Position numbers and translations under genes: made by a program. The notes below the pieces were generated by a model. It had not been told where the DNA came from, did no database searches, and saw only the letters and a list, made by a program, of their open reading frames with translations. A stretch of DNA of 64,000 nt from Streptomyces pseudovenezuelae (GTDB taxonomy: Bacteria > Actinomycetota > Actinomycetes > Streptomycetales > Streptomycetaceae): contig NZ_JARXVH010000026.1 in the NCBI RefSeq assembly GCF_029892565.1, positions 1 through 64,000 of the forward strand. The letters are read 5' to 3'. Shown here piece by piece: positions 16,182-24,149 of this stretch. Position 1 is the first letter of the stretch. Each line of letters opens with the position of its first letter.

Positions 16182-17681
16182 ATGTCGGTTTGGTTAGCGC
16201 GCGCCGCGAGGTGGCGTCGTCGGTGGCGGTCGGGGGCGGCCGCCGCGGCAGCCATGGCGATCGTGGGCGCGTTGCTCACGATCGCCACGACCCCGGCATC
16301 GGCCGCCACGGTGGACACCACCGCCTGGTACGTACTGGTGAACCACAACAGCGGCAAAGCCCTCGACGTCTACAACTCCTCCACCTCCGACGGCGCCAAC
16401 GTCGTCCAGTGGACCCGCACCAACGCCACCAACCAGCAGTTCCAGTTCGTGGACTCCGGCGGCGGCTACTACCGGCTCAAGGCGCGGCACTCGGGCAAGG
16501 TGATCGACGTATCCAGCTGGTCGACAGCCGACGGTGCCGCCATCCACCAGTGGACCGACCACGGCGGCGCCAACCAGCAGTTCCGGCTCGCCGACTCCGA
16601 CAGCGGCTACGTCCGGCTGATCAACCGCAACAGCAACAAGGCGGTCGAGGTCCAGAACGCGGCCACCAACGACGGCGCCAACGTCGTGCAGTACAGCGAC
16701 TGGGGCGGCACCAACCAGCAGTGGCAACTCGTCCAGGTGGACAAGGGCACCTGCACGCTGCCGTCGACGTACCGCTGGACATCGACCGGCCCGCTGGCAA
16801 CCCCGAGCGCGGGGTGGGCCTCGCTCAAGGACTTCACCAGCGTCGTCTACAACGGCAAGCACGTCGTCTATGCCACGACGCACAACACCCTCGCCGGTGA
16901 CGATGGGCGCTGGGGATTGACGAGCTTCAGCCCCTTCACGAACTGGCCCGACATGGCCACCGCCACCCAGAACACGATTCCCTTCGATGGCATCGCGCCG
17001 ACGCTGTTCTACTTCGCCCCGAAGAACCTCTGGGTGCTCGCCTACAACGGGGGCTGGCCATACAGCTTCTCCTACCGCACGTCGAGCGAGCCCACCAACC
17101 CCAACGGCTGGGGCCCGCAGCAGGAGCTGTTCACGGGCACCCTCCCGAAGGGGGGCCCCCTCGACGTGACCCTCATCGGCGACGACACGAACATGTACAT
17201 GTTCTTCGCCGACGATGAGGGCGGCATCTACCGCGCCAGCATGCCCATCGGCAACTTCCCGGGCACCTTCGGTTCGTTCACGAAGATCATGAGCGACACG
17301 CCGCTCAACCTGTTCGAGGCGCCGGAGGTTTACAAGGTCCAGGGCCAGAACCAGTACCTCATGATCGTCGAGGCCCAGAACTACACAGGGTATGGCCGCT
17401 ACTTCCGCTCGTTCACAGCCACCAGCCTCGACGGCACCTGGACACCGCAGCCGCAGGCCGACACCGTGACCAGCCCCTTCGCCGGCAGTGCCAACAGCGG
17501 CGCGACGGCCTGGACCAAGGACATCAGCCACGGCGATCTGGTTCGCACCAACCCCGACCAGACCAAGACCATCGACCTCTGCAACCTGCAGTTCCTCTAC
17601 CAGGGGCGCGACCCCAGCACCGACGGTATGGACTACGGCCTCCTGCCGTACCGGCCGGGAGTGCTGACACTGCAGCGCTAG
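16182..17681 (+). CDS. Secreted GH62 alpha-L-arabinofuranosidase with N-terminal CBM13 (second)
   Basis: A secreted enzyme of 499 residues. A long arginine-rich signal peptide ends near ASA (about residue 42). A CBM13 domain like that of the GH54 neighbour follows (about 43-185), then a GH62 domain from CTLPSTYRWTSTG to VLTLQR. The catalytic residues are Asp217 in LKDFT, Asp328 in LDVTLI and Glu379 in LFEAPEVY. Its catalytic domain resembles that of the first GH62 gene, but its binding domain resembles that of the GH54 gene, so the protein is a module mosaic. The ATG at 16182 follows GGAAGACGCT. Separate 240-base upstream gap, so probably its own promoter. Confidence 0.93.
   Translation: MSVWLARAARWRRRWRSGAAAAAAMAIVGALLTIATTPASAATVDTTAWYVLVNHNSGKALDVYNSSTSDGANVVQWTRTNATNQQFQFVDSGGGYYRLKARHSGKVIDVSSWSTADGAAIHQWTDHGGANQQFRLADSDSGYVRLINRNSNKAVEVQNAATNDGANVVQYSDWGGTNQQWQLVQVDKGTCTLPSTYRWTSTGPLATPSAGWASLKDFTSVVYNGKHVVYATTHNTLAGDDGRWGLTSFSPFTNWPDMATATQNTIPFDGIAPTLFYFAPKNLWVLAYNGGWPYSFSYRTSSEPTNPNGWGPQQELFTGTLPKGGPLDVTLIGDDTNMYMFFADDEGGIYRASMPIGNFPGTFGSFTKIMSDTPLNLFEAPEVYKVQGQNQYLMIVEAQNYTGYGRYFRSFTATSLDGTWTPQPQADTVTSPFAGSANSGATAWTKDISHGDLVRTNPDQTKTIDLCNLQFLYQGRDPSTDGMDYGLLPYRPGVLTLQR
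16428..16741 (+). repeat. 314-bp direct repeat, copy 2 (CBM13 module)
   Basis: Partner of 14637-14950, in the same orientation, 1.8 kb away and in the same reading frame of a CBM13 domain. Recombination between the copies would delete the GH54 catalytic domain and fuse its CBM13 to the second GH62. Confidence 0.88.
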
Positions 17682-18049
17682 CCGGTGGCATGACACAGGT
17701 CCGGCTCCGGTGTTCCTGACGCTCGCGGGCAACGACGCACGCCGAACCGGGCCCGGAGCCCGACTGAACCATGCCTCGACACACCGTCAGGCCCTACCCA
17801 CCCGACAACGTGACAACGCCCACCCGTGGCCGGCCAGTGCTTTCACTGCGAGGGGTCCGGGCATGCCCGCCCGCTGTGGGAGCGGTCGCGGACAGCTGGC
17901 TACGCACAGGTTCCTCACCACGCCGTTCCGCCAGTACGTCATGTGCCCGCCGATGCCAACGGGACGACACAGCGGCCGAGTTGCCGACACGAACGGCGAA
18001 CAACAGCCCCCGCCAGATTCAGCACTCACTCGCAGAAGAGGACGATTGC
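17682..18049. other. Intergenic leader of the SGNH esterase gene
   Basis: About 370 bases without a supported gene. I see no clear terminator after the GH62 gene and no palindrome like the one at 12714. A ribosome site (AGAAGAGGA) lies at the right edge. Confidence 0.45.
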
Positions 18050-19156
18050 ATGAGAAAGCCTTGGATACTGTCCCTCATCACGCTGGTCATGGCCGCGCTC
18101 GGGATGACGGCAGCAGGTGTGGCACCTGCCTCCGCCGCCTCGAACACGCCCTTGCGGGTCATGCCGTTGGGCGACTCCATAACCTGGGGCGTGGGAAGCA
18201 GCACGGGCAACGGCTACCGGGGTCCGTTGTGGGACATGCTCGCGGCGGACGGCCATCCGCTGGACTTCGTCGGCACGTTGCGGGGCGGTTCGATGTCCGA
18301 CCCCGACAACCAAGGTCACCAGGGATACAGGATCCATCAGATCGCCGAACTCGCCGACGCCTCGCTGACCCGCTACCGGCCCAACGTCGTGACGCTGATG
18401 ATCGGCACCAACGACCTGGCCGGGAGCTATCAGGTCTCCACCGCCGCCGACCGGCTGAAGTCGCTGGTCAACCAGATCACCGCCGACGTCCCCGACGCGA
18501 CCGTCCTCGTCGCCTCCCTGATCGTGTCCACCAGCGGCTCGGAGGAGCAGTACCGTGCCGCGTACAACCAGGCCATCCCCCAGATCGTGAGCGAGGCACA
18601 GTCCGCGGGCAAGCACGTCGCATACGTGGACATGAGCAGCCTGACCACGGCCGACCTGGACGACGCCCTGCATCCCAACGACGCGGGCTACCAGAAGATG
18701 GCCGATGCCTTCCACCGCGGCATCCAGTCCGCGGACAGCGCCGGGTGGCTGAGGAACCCCGCCCCCGCCCCCGCACGCGTGCAGTCCGACATGGGCGGCA
18801 AGTGCCTGGATGTCAACGGCTTCGGCACCGCCGACGGGACCACCGTCCAGATCTGGAGCTGCGGCGACAGCATCAACCAGTACTGGTCCGCCTACACCGA
18901 TGGCACCCTGCGCTCCATGGGCAAGTGCCTCGACGCCGCCGGCTTCGGCACGGCCAACGGCACCAAGGTGCAGCTCTGGGCCTGCCACGGCGGCTCCAAC
19001 CAGATCTGGCAGCCCTACAACGGCGGCTACCGCAACCCCGCCTCCGGCCGCTGCCTCGACGTTCCGGGCTTCTCCACGACCGACGGCACACAGCTCCAAC
19101 TGTGGGACTGCCACGGCGGCTCCAACCAGAAGTGGACCACTTTGACCGCAGGATGA
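18050..19156 (+). CDS. Secreted SGNH/GDSL esterase with C-terminal CBM13
   Basis: A secreted esterase of 368 residues, probably a deacetylase or feruloyl-type esterase on plant polysaccharide. A signal peptide ends near ASA (about 29). The SGNH domain covers about 35-232: block I GDSIT with nucleophile Ser43, block III GTND with Asn121, and block V with Asp205 and His208 in DDALHPND. A CBM13 lectin domain with three QxW units follows (about 246-368). The order catalytic-CBM is the reverse of the three arabinofuranosidases. The ATG at 18050 follows AGAAGAGGA. By context it would clear ester groups so that the GH62/GH54 enzymes can reach the arabinose side chains. Confidence 0.92.
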   Translation: MRKPWILSLITLVMAALGMTAAGVAPASAASNTPLRVMPLGDSITWGVGSSTGNGYRGPLWDMLAADGHPLDFVGTLRGGSMSDPDNQGHQGYRIHQIAELADASLTRYRPNVVTLMIGTNDLAGSYQVSTAADRLKSLVNQITADVPDATVLVASLIVSTSGSEEQYRAAYNQAIPQIVSEAQSAGKHVAYVDMSSLTTADLDDALHPNDAGYQKMADAFHRGIQSADSAGWLRNPAPAPARVQSDMGGKCLDVNGFGTADGTTVQIWSCGDSINQYWSAYTDGTLRSMGKCLDAAGFGTANGTKVQLWACHGGSNQIWQPYNGGYRNPASGRCLDVPGFSTTDGTQLQLWDCHGGSNQKWTTLTAG

Positions 19157-19163
19157 CCCCCGC

Positions 19164-19201
19164 TCCCGGGACCGGAGCCCCTCCCCGCCCCGGTCCCGGG
19201 A
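19164..19201 (+). terminator. Hairpin terminator after the esterase gene
   Basis: A 12-base perfect stem, TCCCGGGACCGG (19164-19175) pairing with 19190-19201, starts 8 bases past the stop codon. It has no strong U-tract, as is common in Streptomyces. Confidence 0.75.
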
Positions 19202-19277
19202 TTCGAGGGCCGCTCCTGGACCGGCTGGCATCACCACGTCACCGTGGTCACCGCCGCCCACGCGTTGCTGACCGTGC

Positions 19278-19590
19278 CCTTGCCGAATACTTCATCCACG
19301 CAGGTGGGTTCGGGTTTGGGCGTTGGCCGAGGCCGATCGGGTCGCCGGTATCGCGCGGCGCCGGTTGGCGCGGCATGATGATCGGTCGTGCTGCTGAGAC
19401 TGGCGTACCTGGGTGTGACGAACGCGTTCGCGATGCTGCGACTGCTGCCGATGAGCGACCGGGAGAAAGATGTCGAGATCCTCGTTCTGCGCCACCGGAT
19501 CGGCGTTCTGGAACGGCAGCTGAACGGGCAGCAGGTCCGGTTCCACGCGAGCGACCGGGCGTTTTTGGCGTCGCTCCTCCATGGCCTTGC
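19278..19590 (+). pseudogene. Older rve-type IS copy, 5' fragment
   Basis: A left terminal repeat (CCTTGCCGAATACTTCATCC, 19278-19297) and the first about 65 codons of a transposase from a GTG at 19388 (LLRLAYLGVTNAFAMLRLLPMSD) are clearly related to the intact copy that follows. The fragment is cut at 19590 exactly where the terminal repeat of the newer copy begins, so the newer copy inserted into the older one. Confidence 0.8.
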
Positions 19591-19615
19591 CCTTGCCGAA
19601 AACCTCATCCGCCCT

Positions 19616-19656
19616 GGTGGCGGGTGGCGGGTGGCGGGTGGCGGGTGGCGGGTGGC
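19616..19656 (+). repeat. Tandem 7-bp repeat GGGTGGC, nearly six units
   Basis: Five full units and one partial unit of GGGTGGC lie just inside the left terminal repeat of the element. Copy number probably varies by slippage. Confidence 0.85.
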
Positions 19657-19740
19657 GTGAGGGGTGCTCGGGGTGTCGGAGGCGGGCGCCCGAATGGTGC
19701 TCTCGCGAGGCTGATGAATCGTCCAGGATGATGGTCGGTC

Positions 19741-20838
19741 GTGCTGCTGCGACTGGCTTACCTGACCGCGACTCACGCGTTCGCCATGCTTCGCTTGATG
19801 CCGATGAGCGATCGGGACAAGGACACGGAGATCCTTGCCCTGCGTCATCAGATCACCGTGCTGGAGCGTCAACTCGGCAACGACAGAGTACGGTTCACCC
19901 CGAGCGACCGGGCGTTCCTGGCGGCGTTGCTGCACCGACTGCCGTCCCAGGTGCTGCGCAGGGTGCGATTGCTGGTGCGTCCCGACACGGTGCTGCGCTG
20001 GAACCGCGACCTGATCGCACGTCGCCATGCTGCCGCCTCCCAGCCCAAACGCTCAGGAAGGCCGCGGACCGTGCGCTCCATCCGCAGCCTGGTGCTGCGG
20101 CTCGCCCAGGAGAATCCCAGCTGGGGATACTGCCGCATCCACGGCGAACTCCTCGTTCTCAGGATCAAGGTGGCCGCCTCCACCGTCTGGGAAATCCTCA
20201 GGGAAGCCGGGATCGACCCCGCGCCGGAACGTGCTTCGAGCACGTGGGCGGACTTCCTTTGCTCCCAGGCCGACGCCCTGCTGGCCTGTGACTTCCTGGA
20301 GACGGTCACCTTGTCCGGAGCGCGGCTGTATGTGTTCGCGGTGATCGAACACGCCAGCCGGCGGATCCGAATCCTGGGCGCGACCGGGCACCCGACCGCC
20401 ACGTGGGTGACACAAGCCGCGAAGAACCTCGTCATGGACCTCGAAGACGCCGACTGCCGGGTGCGGTTCCTCATCCGGGACCGGGACGGGAAGTTCCCCG
20501 CCCTGTTCGACGCCGTCCTCAAGGACGCGGGGATCGAGGTCGTGCTCAGCGGCGTACGGATGCCGCGCATGAACTCGATCATGGAACGGTGGGTGCAGAC
20601 CTGCCGACACGAACTCCTGGACCGCACCTTGAGCTGGAACCAACGGCACCTGCTCCACGCACTACGGGAGTTCGAAGACTTCTACAACTCCCACCGGCCC
20701 CATCAGGGCATCGCCAACGCCCGACCGCTGTACCCGCTGCCGGTGCCGATCACTGATCCGGAGCGGATATCCCGCCTCGACATACGACGACGCAAACGAC
20801 TCGGCGGCATCCTCCACGAATACCAACACGCCGCGTGA
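19741..20838 (+). CDS. Integrase-core (rve, IS3/IS481-like) transposase
   Basis: A single-frame DDE transposase of 365 residues. It has an N-terminal coiled, HTH-like part (ILALRHQITVLERQL), then the integrase core with Asp in LLACDFLETVT, Asp in RFLIRDRDGKF and Glu in MNSIMERWVQTCR, the D-D-35-E set. The C-terminal YNSHRPHQGI motif is typical of rve transposases. The GTG at 19741 is the start, by comparison with the older copy. No separate orfA is seen. The gene fills the element between its terminal repeats and looks intact. Confidence 0.85.
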   Translation: MLLRLAYLTATHAFAMLRLMPMSDRDKDTEILALRHQITVLERQLGNDRVRFTPSDRAFLAALLHRLPSQVLRRVRLLVRPDTVLRWNRDLIARRHAAASQPKRSGRPRTVRSIRSLVLRLAQENPSWGYCRIHGELLVLRIKVAASTVWEILREAGIDPAPERASSTWADFLCSQADALLACDFLETVTLSGARLYVFAVIEHASRRIRILGATGHPTATWVTQAAKNLVMDLEDADCRVRFLIRDRDGKFPALFDAVLKDAGIEVVLSGVRMPRMNSIMERWVQTCRHELLDRTLSWNQRHLLHALREFEDFYNSHRPHQGIANARPLYPLPVPITDPERISRLDIRRRKRLGGILHEYQHAA

Positions 20839-20865
20839 ACTGGGTGGATGAGGTTTTCGGCAGGG

Positions 20866-21362
20866 GCACGGGCGGCGCGGATCGATTTCAGCGCGGCAAG
20901 CGTGTCCCCGGCTATCTTCTTGCACCGGTTCACCTCCCACAGGCGGTCGTCGCCCACCGAGTAGCAGCCGTGGAAGAACCGGACTCCGTGGGTGCGGTGG
21001 TAGGTGGCCGGCAGCCGGTCGGGACGCCGTTGTTCGGCCCAGCCCGAGCCCGCGGTGGGCCGGATCCCCAGCGGGCCGAACTCGTCGAAGGCGAAAACCC
21101 GGTCCGGGAAGCGGCCCAGGACGTGCTCAATACGGTCCAGCTTCGTCTCCCGTTCGGGGTCCAGGGATTCCTTCCAGGTCTTGGTGCGCTGGAAGGTGAC
21201 ACCGCGGCGGGCGAGCAAACTACGTAACGCCTCGCGGCCGATGCGGATCACCCAGCCGTGCACTTTGCGCAGGTAGGCGACCAGCTTGCGCTGCGACAAG
21301 CGGGTGAACGGCTGGCCGAGCTTGACCGAGCGGGTGGTGGCCGTCGCGATGACGAAGTCCTC
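20866..21362 (-). pseudogene. IS630 family transposase, internal fragment
   Basis: From about PDDEDFVIATATTRSVKLGQ (21362) through a conserved middle (WVIRIGREALRSLLARRGVTF, DRVFAFDEFGPLG with the first catalytic Asp, HGVRFFHGCYSVGDD) to LKSIRAARAP at the junction with the rve element. The N-terminus and the last catalytic acids are missing. The element on the left truncated it. Confidence 0.85.
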
Positions 21363-21380
21363 GTCGTCAGGGTGGTTCCG

Positions 21381-21409
21381 GCCCGCCGCTCTCCCCCGTA
21401 GCGGCGGGC
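21381..21409 (-). terminator. Hairpin after the HNH fragment
   Basis: GCCCGCCGCT (21381-21390) pairs with AGCGGCGGGC (21400-21409), 12 bases past the stop of the HNH gene fragment in its direction. Consistent with its original terminator. Confidence 0.65.
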
Positions 21410-21420
21410 CGGCCTTCCGG

Positions 21421-21667
21421 TCAGCGGGCGAGGGCGACTTCGATCGGGCTGTTGGGGCAGGAGTCGAGGACGTCGGTGAGCGCGGTCTGCTCGGACGGGT
21501 CGATCGTCAGGGACCAGCGGGTCTTCACGGCGATCCAGTCGGTGGCGTAGGTGCAGCGGTAGCCGGTGGCGGGTGGCTGCCAGGTGGCCGGGTCCTGGTC
21601 GCTCTTGGACCGGTTGCTGGCCGCGGAGACCGCGATCAGCGCGCGGCTGTCTCCGTGGTCGTTGGTT
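21421..21667 (-). pseudogene. HNH endonuclease family protein (DUF1524-like), C-terminal fragment
   Basis: About 80 residues remain of a secreted nuclease-like protein common in streptomycetes: NDHGDSRALIAVSAASNRSKSDQD, a WQPP segment, GYRCTYATDWIAVKTRW and the end SCPNSPIEVALAR. The upstream part, including the signal peptide and probably the main HNH histidine, is gone: the frame opens at a stop near 21668. Not expected to function. Confidence 0.75.
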
Positions 21668-21951
21668 ATCTAGGGCTGTCAAGCTCTGTTGCAGGTCAAG
21701 GCCATGAGTAGTGCAGAGGCACATGAGGAACATGGAACATCGACCGACACCGGGCCAGCTCGTGTCCGGCCGGATCGCGGGGCCCTGCCGCGGGTGGTGA
21801 GGCGGGGAGCGGGCCGGTGGTCGAGTGGGCCGCGGGGGTCGGGGGACGAGGTACTGCCGGAGCTTTGTCGCAAGGTGCTGGTGATCGTGCGGCCGGCGAC
21901 CCGACCATGCGTACTGCGGTGGCCATCACAGTCGGGGCCTGGCAGCGAAGA

Positions 21952-21982
21952 GCCCCGCCCCTTCGGAAGGGAGAAGCGGGGC
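21952..21982 (-). terminator. Hairpin after the SH3-like secreted protein gene
   Basis: GCCCCGC (21952-21958) pairs with GCGGGGC (21976-21982) and a smaller CCCTTCGGAAGGG stem lies between them. It starts about 35 bases past the stop at 22018 on the minus strand. Confidence 0.65.
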
Positions 21983-22017
21983 CCGTGGCTGCAGTCGTTG
22001 GAGCATCCTGCGGGGTT

Positions 22018-22602
22018 CTAGCAGGGGGGGACGGCGCCCTCCCAGTGGAGGTTTCTGGATGTCAGATAGAGGATGAAGCCCTCGTGGCCGTTGGCGTGAT
22101 TGAGGACCCAGAACCAGATTTCCGTGGCGTTGGTGACGTAGCAGATAACGCCGATGTCGTTTCCGACGAACGCCTGGCCCGCGTTGCACACAGCGCTTGG
22201 GCACTGACGGATTGTGTCGTTGACGTAGACGCCGCCCTTGTGCCCGACGCTGTTGCAGTCCTGATTGGAACGGGGGGCGCCGACACCGAGGTTGGATCGC
22301 GCGATGAAGCCGGTGTGGCCGTTGGCGCGGTTGTAGACCAGGTCCCAGCCCTGCCAGGTACACACGTCGGCCAGGTCGTTGCCCGGGTACGCCTGCCCCT
22401 GGTTACAGCCGTTGGCCGGGCACTGGTAGAGCGTCCGGAAGCCGTCCACCCAGGTTCCGACACCGACTCCCTGCGCGGAGGCGGGGGAAAGGGAGCGGGA
22501 GGTGGTGGACGTTGCGGCGGCTGCCGGTGAGACCGCTGCCGCGCACAGGGCGATAGCGGCGAAGATCGCCCCGAGTAAGGACAGAGCTCTTCGGATGCGC
22601 AT
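22018..22602 (-). CDS. Secreted protein with two SH3-like repeats
   Basis: 194 residues from an ATG at 22602 that follows GGAAGGGAATCCT. A signal peptide ends near AAA (about residue 30). The mature part has two tandem copies of one module, each with a CP(A/S)..C pair, QAYPGND or QAFVGND, a central cysteine and an ANGHTGF or ANGHEGF motif (about residues 52-105 and 115-185). The pattern resembles bacterial SH3-like extracellular domains. No enzyme signature is seen, so it is probably a binding or signalling protein in the wall or medium. One of four small secreted proteins in this 5-kb stretch. Confidence 0.75.
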   Translation of the reverse strand: MRIRRALSLLGAIFAAIALCAAAVSPAAAATSTTSRSLSPASAQGVGVGTWVDGFRTLYQCPANGCNQGQAYPGNDLADVCTWQGWDLVYNRANGHTGFIARSNLGVGAPRSNQDCNSVGHKGGVYVNDTIRQCPSAVCNAGQAFVGNDIGVICYVTNATEIWFWVLNHANGHEGFILYLTSRNLHWEGAVPPC

Positions 22603-22803
22603 AGGATTCCCTTCCGTTGCCGTGCCCCGCCCATTCACGCTGAATGGGCGGGACGTCGATCTCTCTGGTGCAGCGGCCCCCGGAAGATCCTGTGACCTGT
22701 GTCCTCCCGGGGCCGTGACCGGCCCGACGGCCCCCGAACGCGCTCCGGGCCCGACTCACGTGATCTTTCAGCGGGCCGTTGGGAAGACAGTGGCACGCAG
22801 CAA

Positions 22804-22850
22804 CTGTGGGGAACCTGAAGGTTCCTGAAGGGTCTTCAGGTTCCCCACAG
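22804..22850. repeat. 17-bp perfect stem-loop with internal echo
   Basis: CTGTGGGGAACCTGAAG (22804-22820) and its exact complement at 22834-22850 enclose a 13-base loop that itself repeats CCTGAAGG. Strength and location (between the secreted gene and a transposase tail) suggest the end of a lost mobile element or a two-way terminator. Confidence 0.65.
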
Positions 22851-22873
22851 GACCGGGCGGTCATGTTGGGGGG

Positions 22874-23008
22874 ATGCGAGCCCTCGTGCTGCCGCCACCC
22901 GTCCGCGACCGCGAGCACGTCCTGCACTGGACCGCCTGGCGACGCCATCACCAAGCCGTCGCGACCGCCTGCCACCAGCAACGACACCACCGCCACGACC
23001 AACCGTGA
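22874..23008 (+). pseudogene. Probable transposase C-terminal remnant
   Basis: 44 codons from ATG 22874 reading MRALVLPPPVRDREHVLHW and WRRHHQAVATACHQQRHH. The HW.xWRRxHQAxA pattern resembles the C-terminal tail of IS701-type Streptomyces transposases (compare WRRRHQARARTSHY of the gene at 30814). Nothing else of a transposase remains. Confidence 0.45.
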
Positions 23009-23029
23009 CCAAGAACTACAGCTGCCGTG

Positions 23030-23551
23030 TCAGACGTGGTCGCACGGCCAAAGAATGTCGTACGGGTACGGATTGAACTTGTATGGGTGGTTGTCGGCGG
23101 GGATCCATCCCTTCGTATTTCCGTCATTACTCACGAAAAATGCGCGCACCCCGCCGGTCTGGTGGTTGGTAGCACCGCCAGCGTCAATGAAGTTACCCAG
23201 CGTCCGTCCGTCGCAATAGTAGAGCTGGAAAACGGTGTGCAGGCCGTCGCCCTGTCCAACCGAGATGCACAGATATCTGAGCGGACAGTTGTTCAGATAG
23301 TAGCTCCGCTGGGCGTCGGTCTGATTTCTGAAAACGTATTCTGCGGGCTGCGAGCTGGCGGTGAAGAGCGGAGACACCGTGGGTGTCCAGGCGGCGGCCC
23401 CGACGCCACTCGCAGGCGACGGCGCCGCTTCTGCCCCTGCGGCTGTTGACGGCTGGGCCATCAACGTCATCGCAGCGAGCAGAAGCATCGCAGCGACTAG
23501 CGCCAGCACCCCCTTTCGCGCAAGACGGTGTCTCCCCGTGAGAACAGTCAT
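23030..23551 (-). CDS. Small secreted protein, function unknown
   Basis: 173 residues. A twin-basic N-terminus and hydrophobic stretch (LARKGVLALVAAMLLLAAMTL) form a signal peptide ending near STA (about residue 37), followed by an Ala/Pro-rich linker. The mature domain has NNCPLRYLCISVGQGDG, FQLYYCDGRTLGNFIDAGGATNHQTG and a C-terminal PYPYDILWPCDHV, with four cysteines. It shares the AxNHQTGG motif with the small secreted protein at 25433. Peptidase-inhibitor-like (I36/crystallin-type) folds have similar cysteine-aromatic patterns, but I cannot assign one. A stump of an AraC gene lies upstream in the same direction. Confidence 0.72.
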   Translation of the reverse strand: MTVLTGRHRLARKGVLALVAAMLLLAAMTLMAQPSTAAGAEAAPSPASGVGAAAWTPTVSPLFTASSQPAEYVFRNQTDAQRSYYLNNCPLRYLCISVGQGDGLHTVFQLYYCDGRTLGNFIDAGGATNHQTGGVRAFFVSNDGNTKGWIPADNHPYKFNPYPYDILWPCDHV

Positions 23552-23713
23552 CTCTATCGCTCCTCTATTGACTCGCCCAACCGGTCATGTGCCGACTTTC
23601 GCCGGGCGCCTTTTGGCCCCGATCACCCCCTGCCGGGGGCGTGTCGCTCCTTGGGAGAGGATGCGCGTCGTAGCTGCCCTTGTCCTTACACGAGAACGCA
23701 CAGTTCTTTAGTC

Positions 23714-23770
23714 TCAGTGCACTGTGTGACTGCGCTGGCGGAACTGGCGTGGCGATAAGCCATAGGTGCT
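23714..23770 (-). pseudogene. AraC-family regulator, C-terminal stump
   Basis: The last about 17 codons (AYGLSPRQFRQRSHTVH, stop at 23714) closely match the end of the intact AraC gene at 25889 (YGLSPRQFRRQCATVH). The following non-coding bases with the CTTTAGTCT motif also match. The rest of the gene is missing, replaced by unrelated sequence from about 23771. Confidence 0.75.
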
Positions 23771-23887
23771 GAGCAGGAAGCACGCACGGGAGGAGGCCAG
23801 GAGGCCGGCCCGTGGGGAGTGCGGATGGACGGACCGGACCGGCCTCCTGGCCTCCTTTGCATGATGCGGACCACCTCTCTTGCGGGG

Positions 23888-24128
23888 CTACTGGTTCTGC
23901 GGGTGGGCGATCATGTCGAGGGAGCTCTGGATGGCGTTCATCTGGGCGCCGATGTAGGCCACCCAGCGGCTTTTGGGGAAAAGCCGCGCATGCCCGGCCA
24001 GGATCCCGTTGATCACGCTGCTGATCTGCGTGGCTTTCACCTCGGCCCAGTGCCTCTCCCACTCCTCCAGCTCGACTGCGTCCTCGCAGAGGTGGTAGCC
24101 GGACTGAGCCGACCACAGCAGCGGCGGC
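23888..24128 (-). pseudogene. C-terminal fragment of unknown protein
   Basis: About 80 codons without a start, reading LLWSAQSGYHLCEDAVELEEWE ... GHARLFPKSRWVAYIGAQMN ... SLDMIAHPQNQ and a stop at 23888. The sequence looks genuinely coding (helical, amphipathic), but no family was recognised. Its 5' part was replaced by the IS5 remnant at 24150. Confidence 0.5.
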
Positions 24129-24149
24129 CACCGTTTCTCGCCGGCGATT

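Larger units (their letters stand above)
19591..20865 (+). mobile_element. Complete rve-transposase insertion sequence
   Basis: Terminal inverted repeats CCTTGCCGAAAACCTCATCC (19591-19610) and its complement at 20846-20865 match at 19 of 20 positions and enclose one transposase gene. It lies inside an older related copy on the left and abuts a truncated IS630 gene on the right. Confidence 0.82.

Noticed and set aside
19616..19656. Short repeats considered as a CRISPR array
   Set aside because: The units are 7 bp, directly adjacent and have no spacers. No other regularly spaced repeats were seen in the window, and no cas genes.
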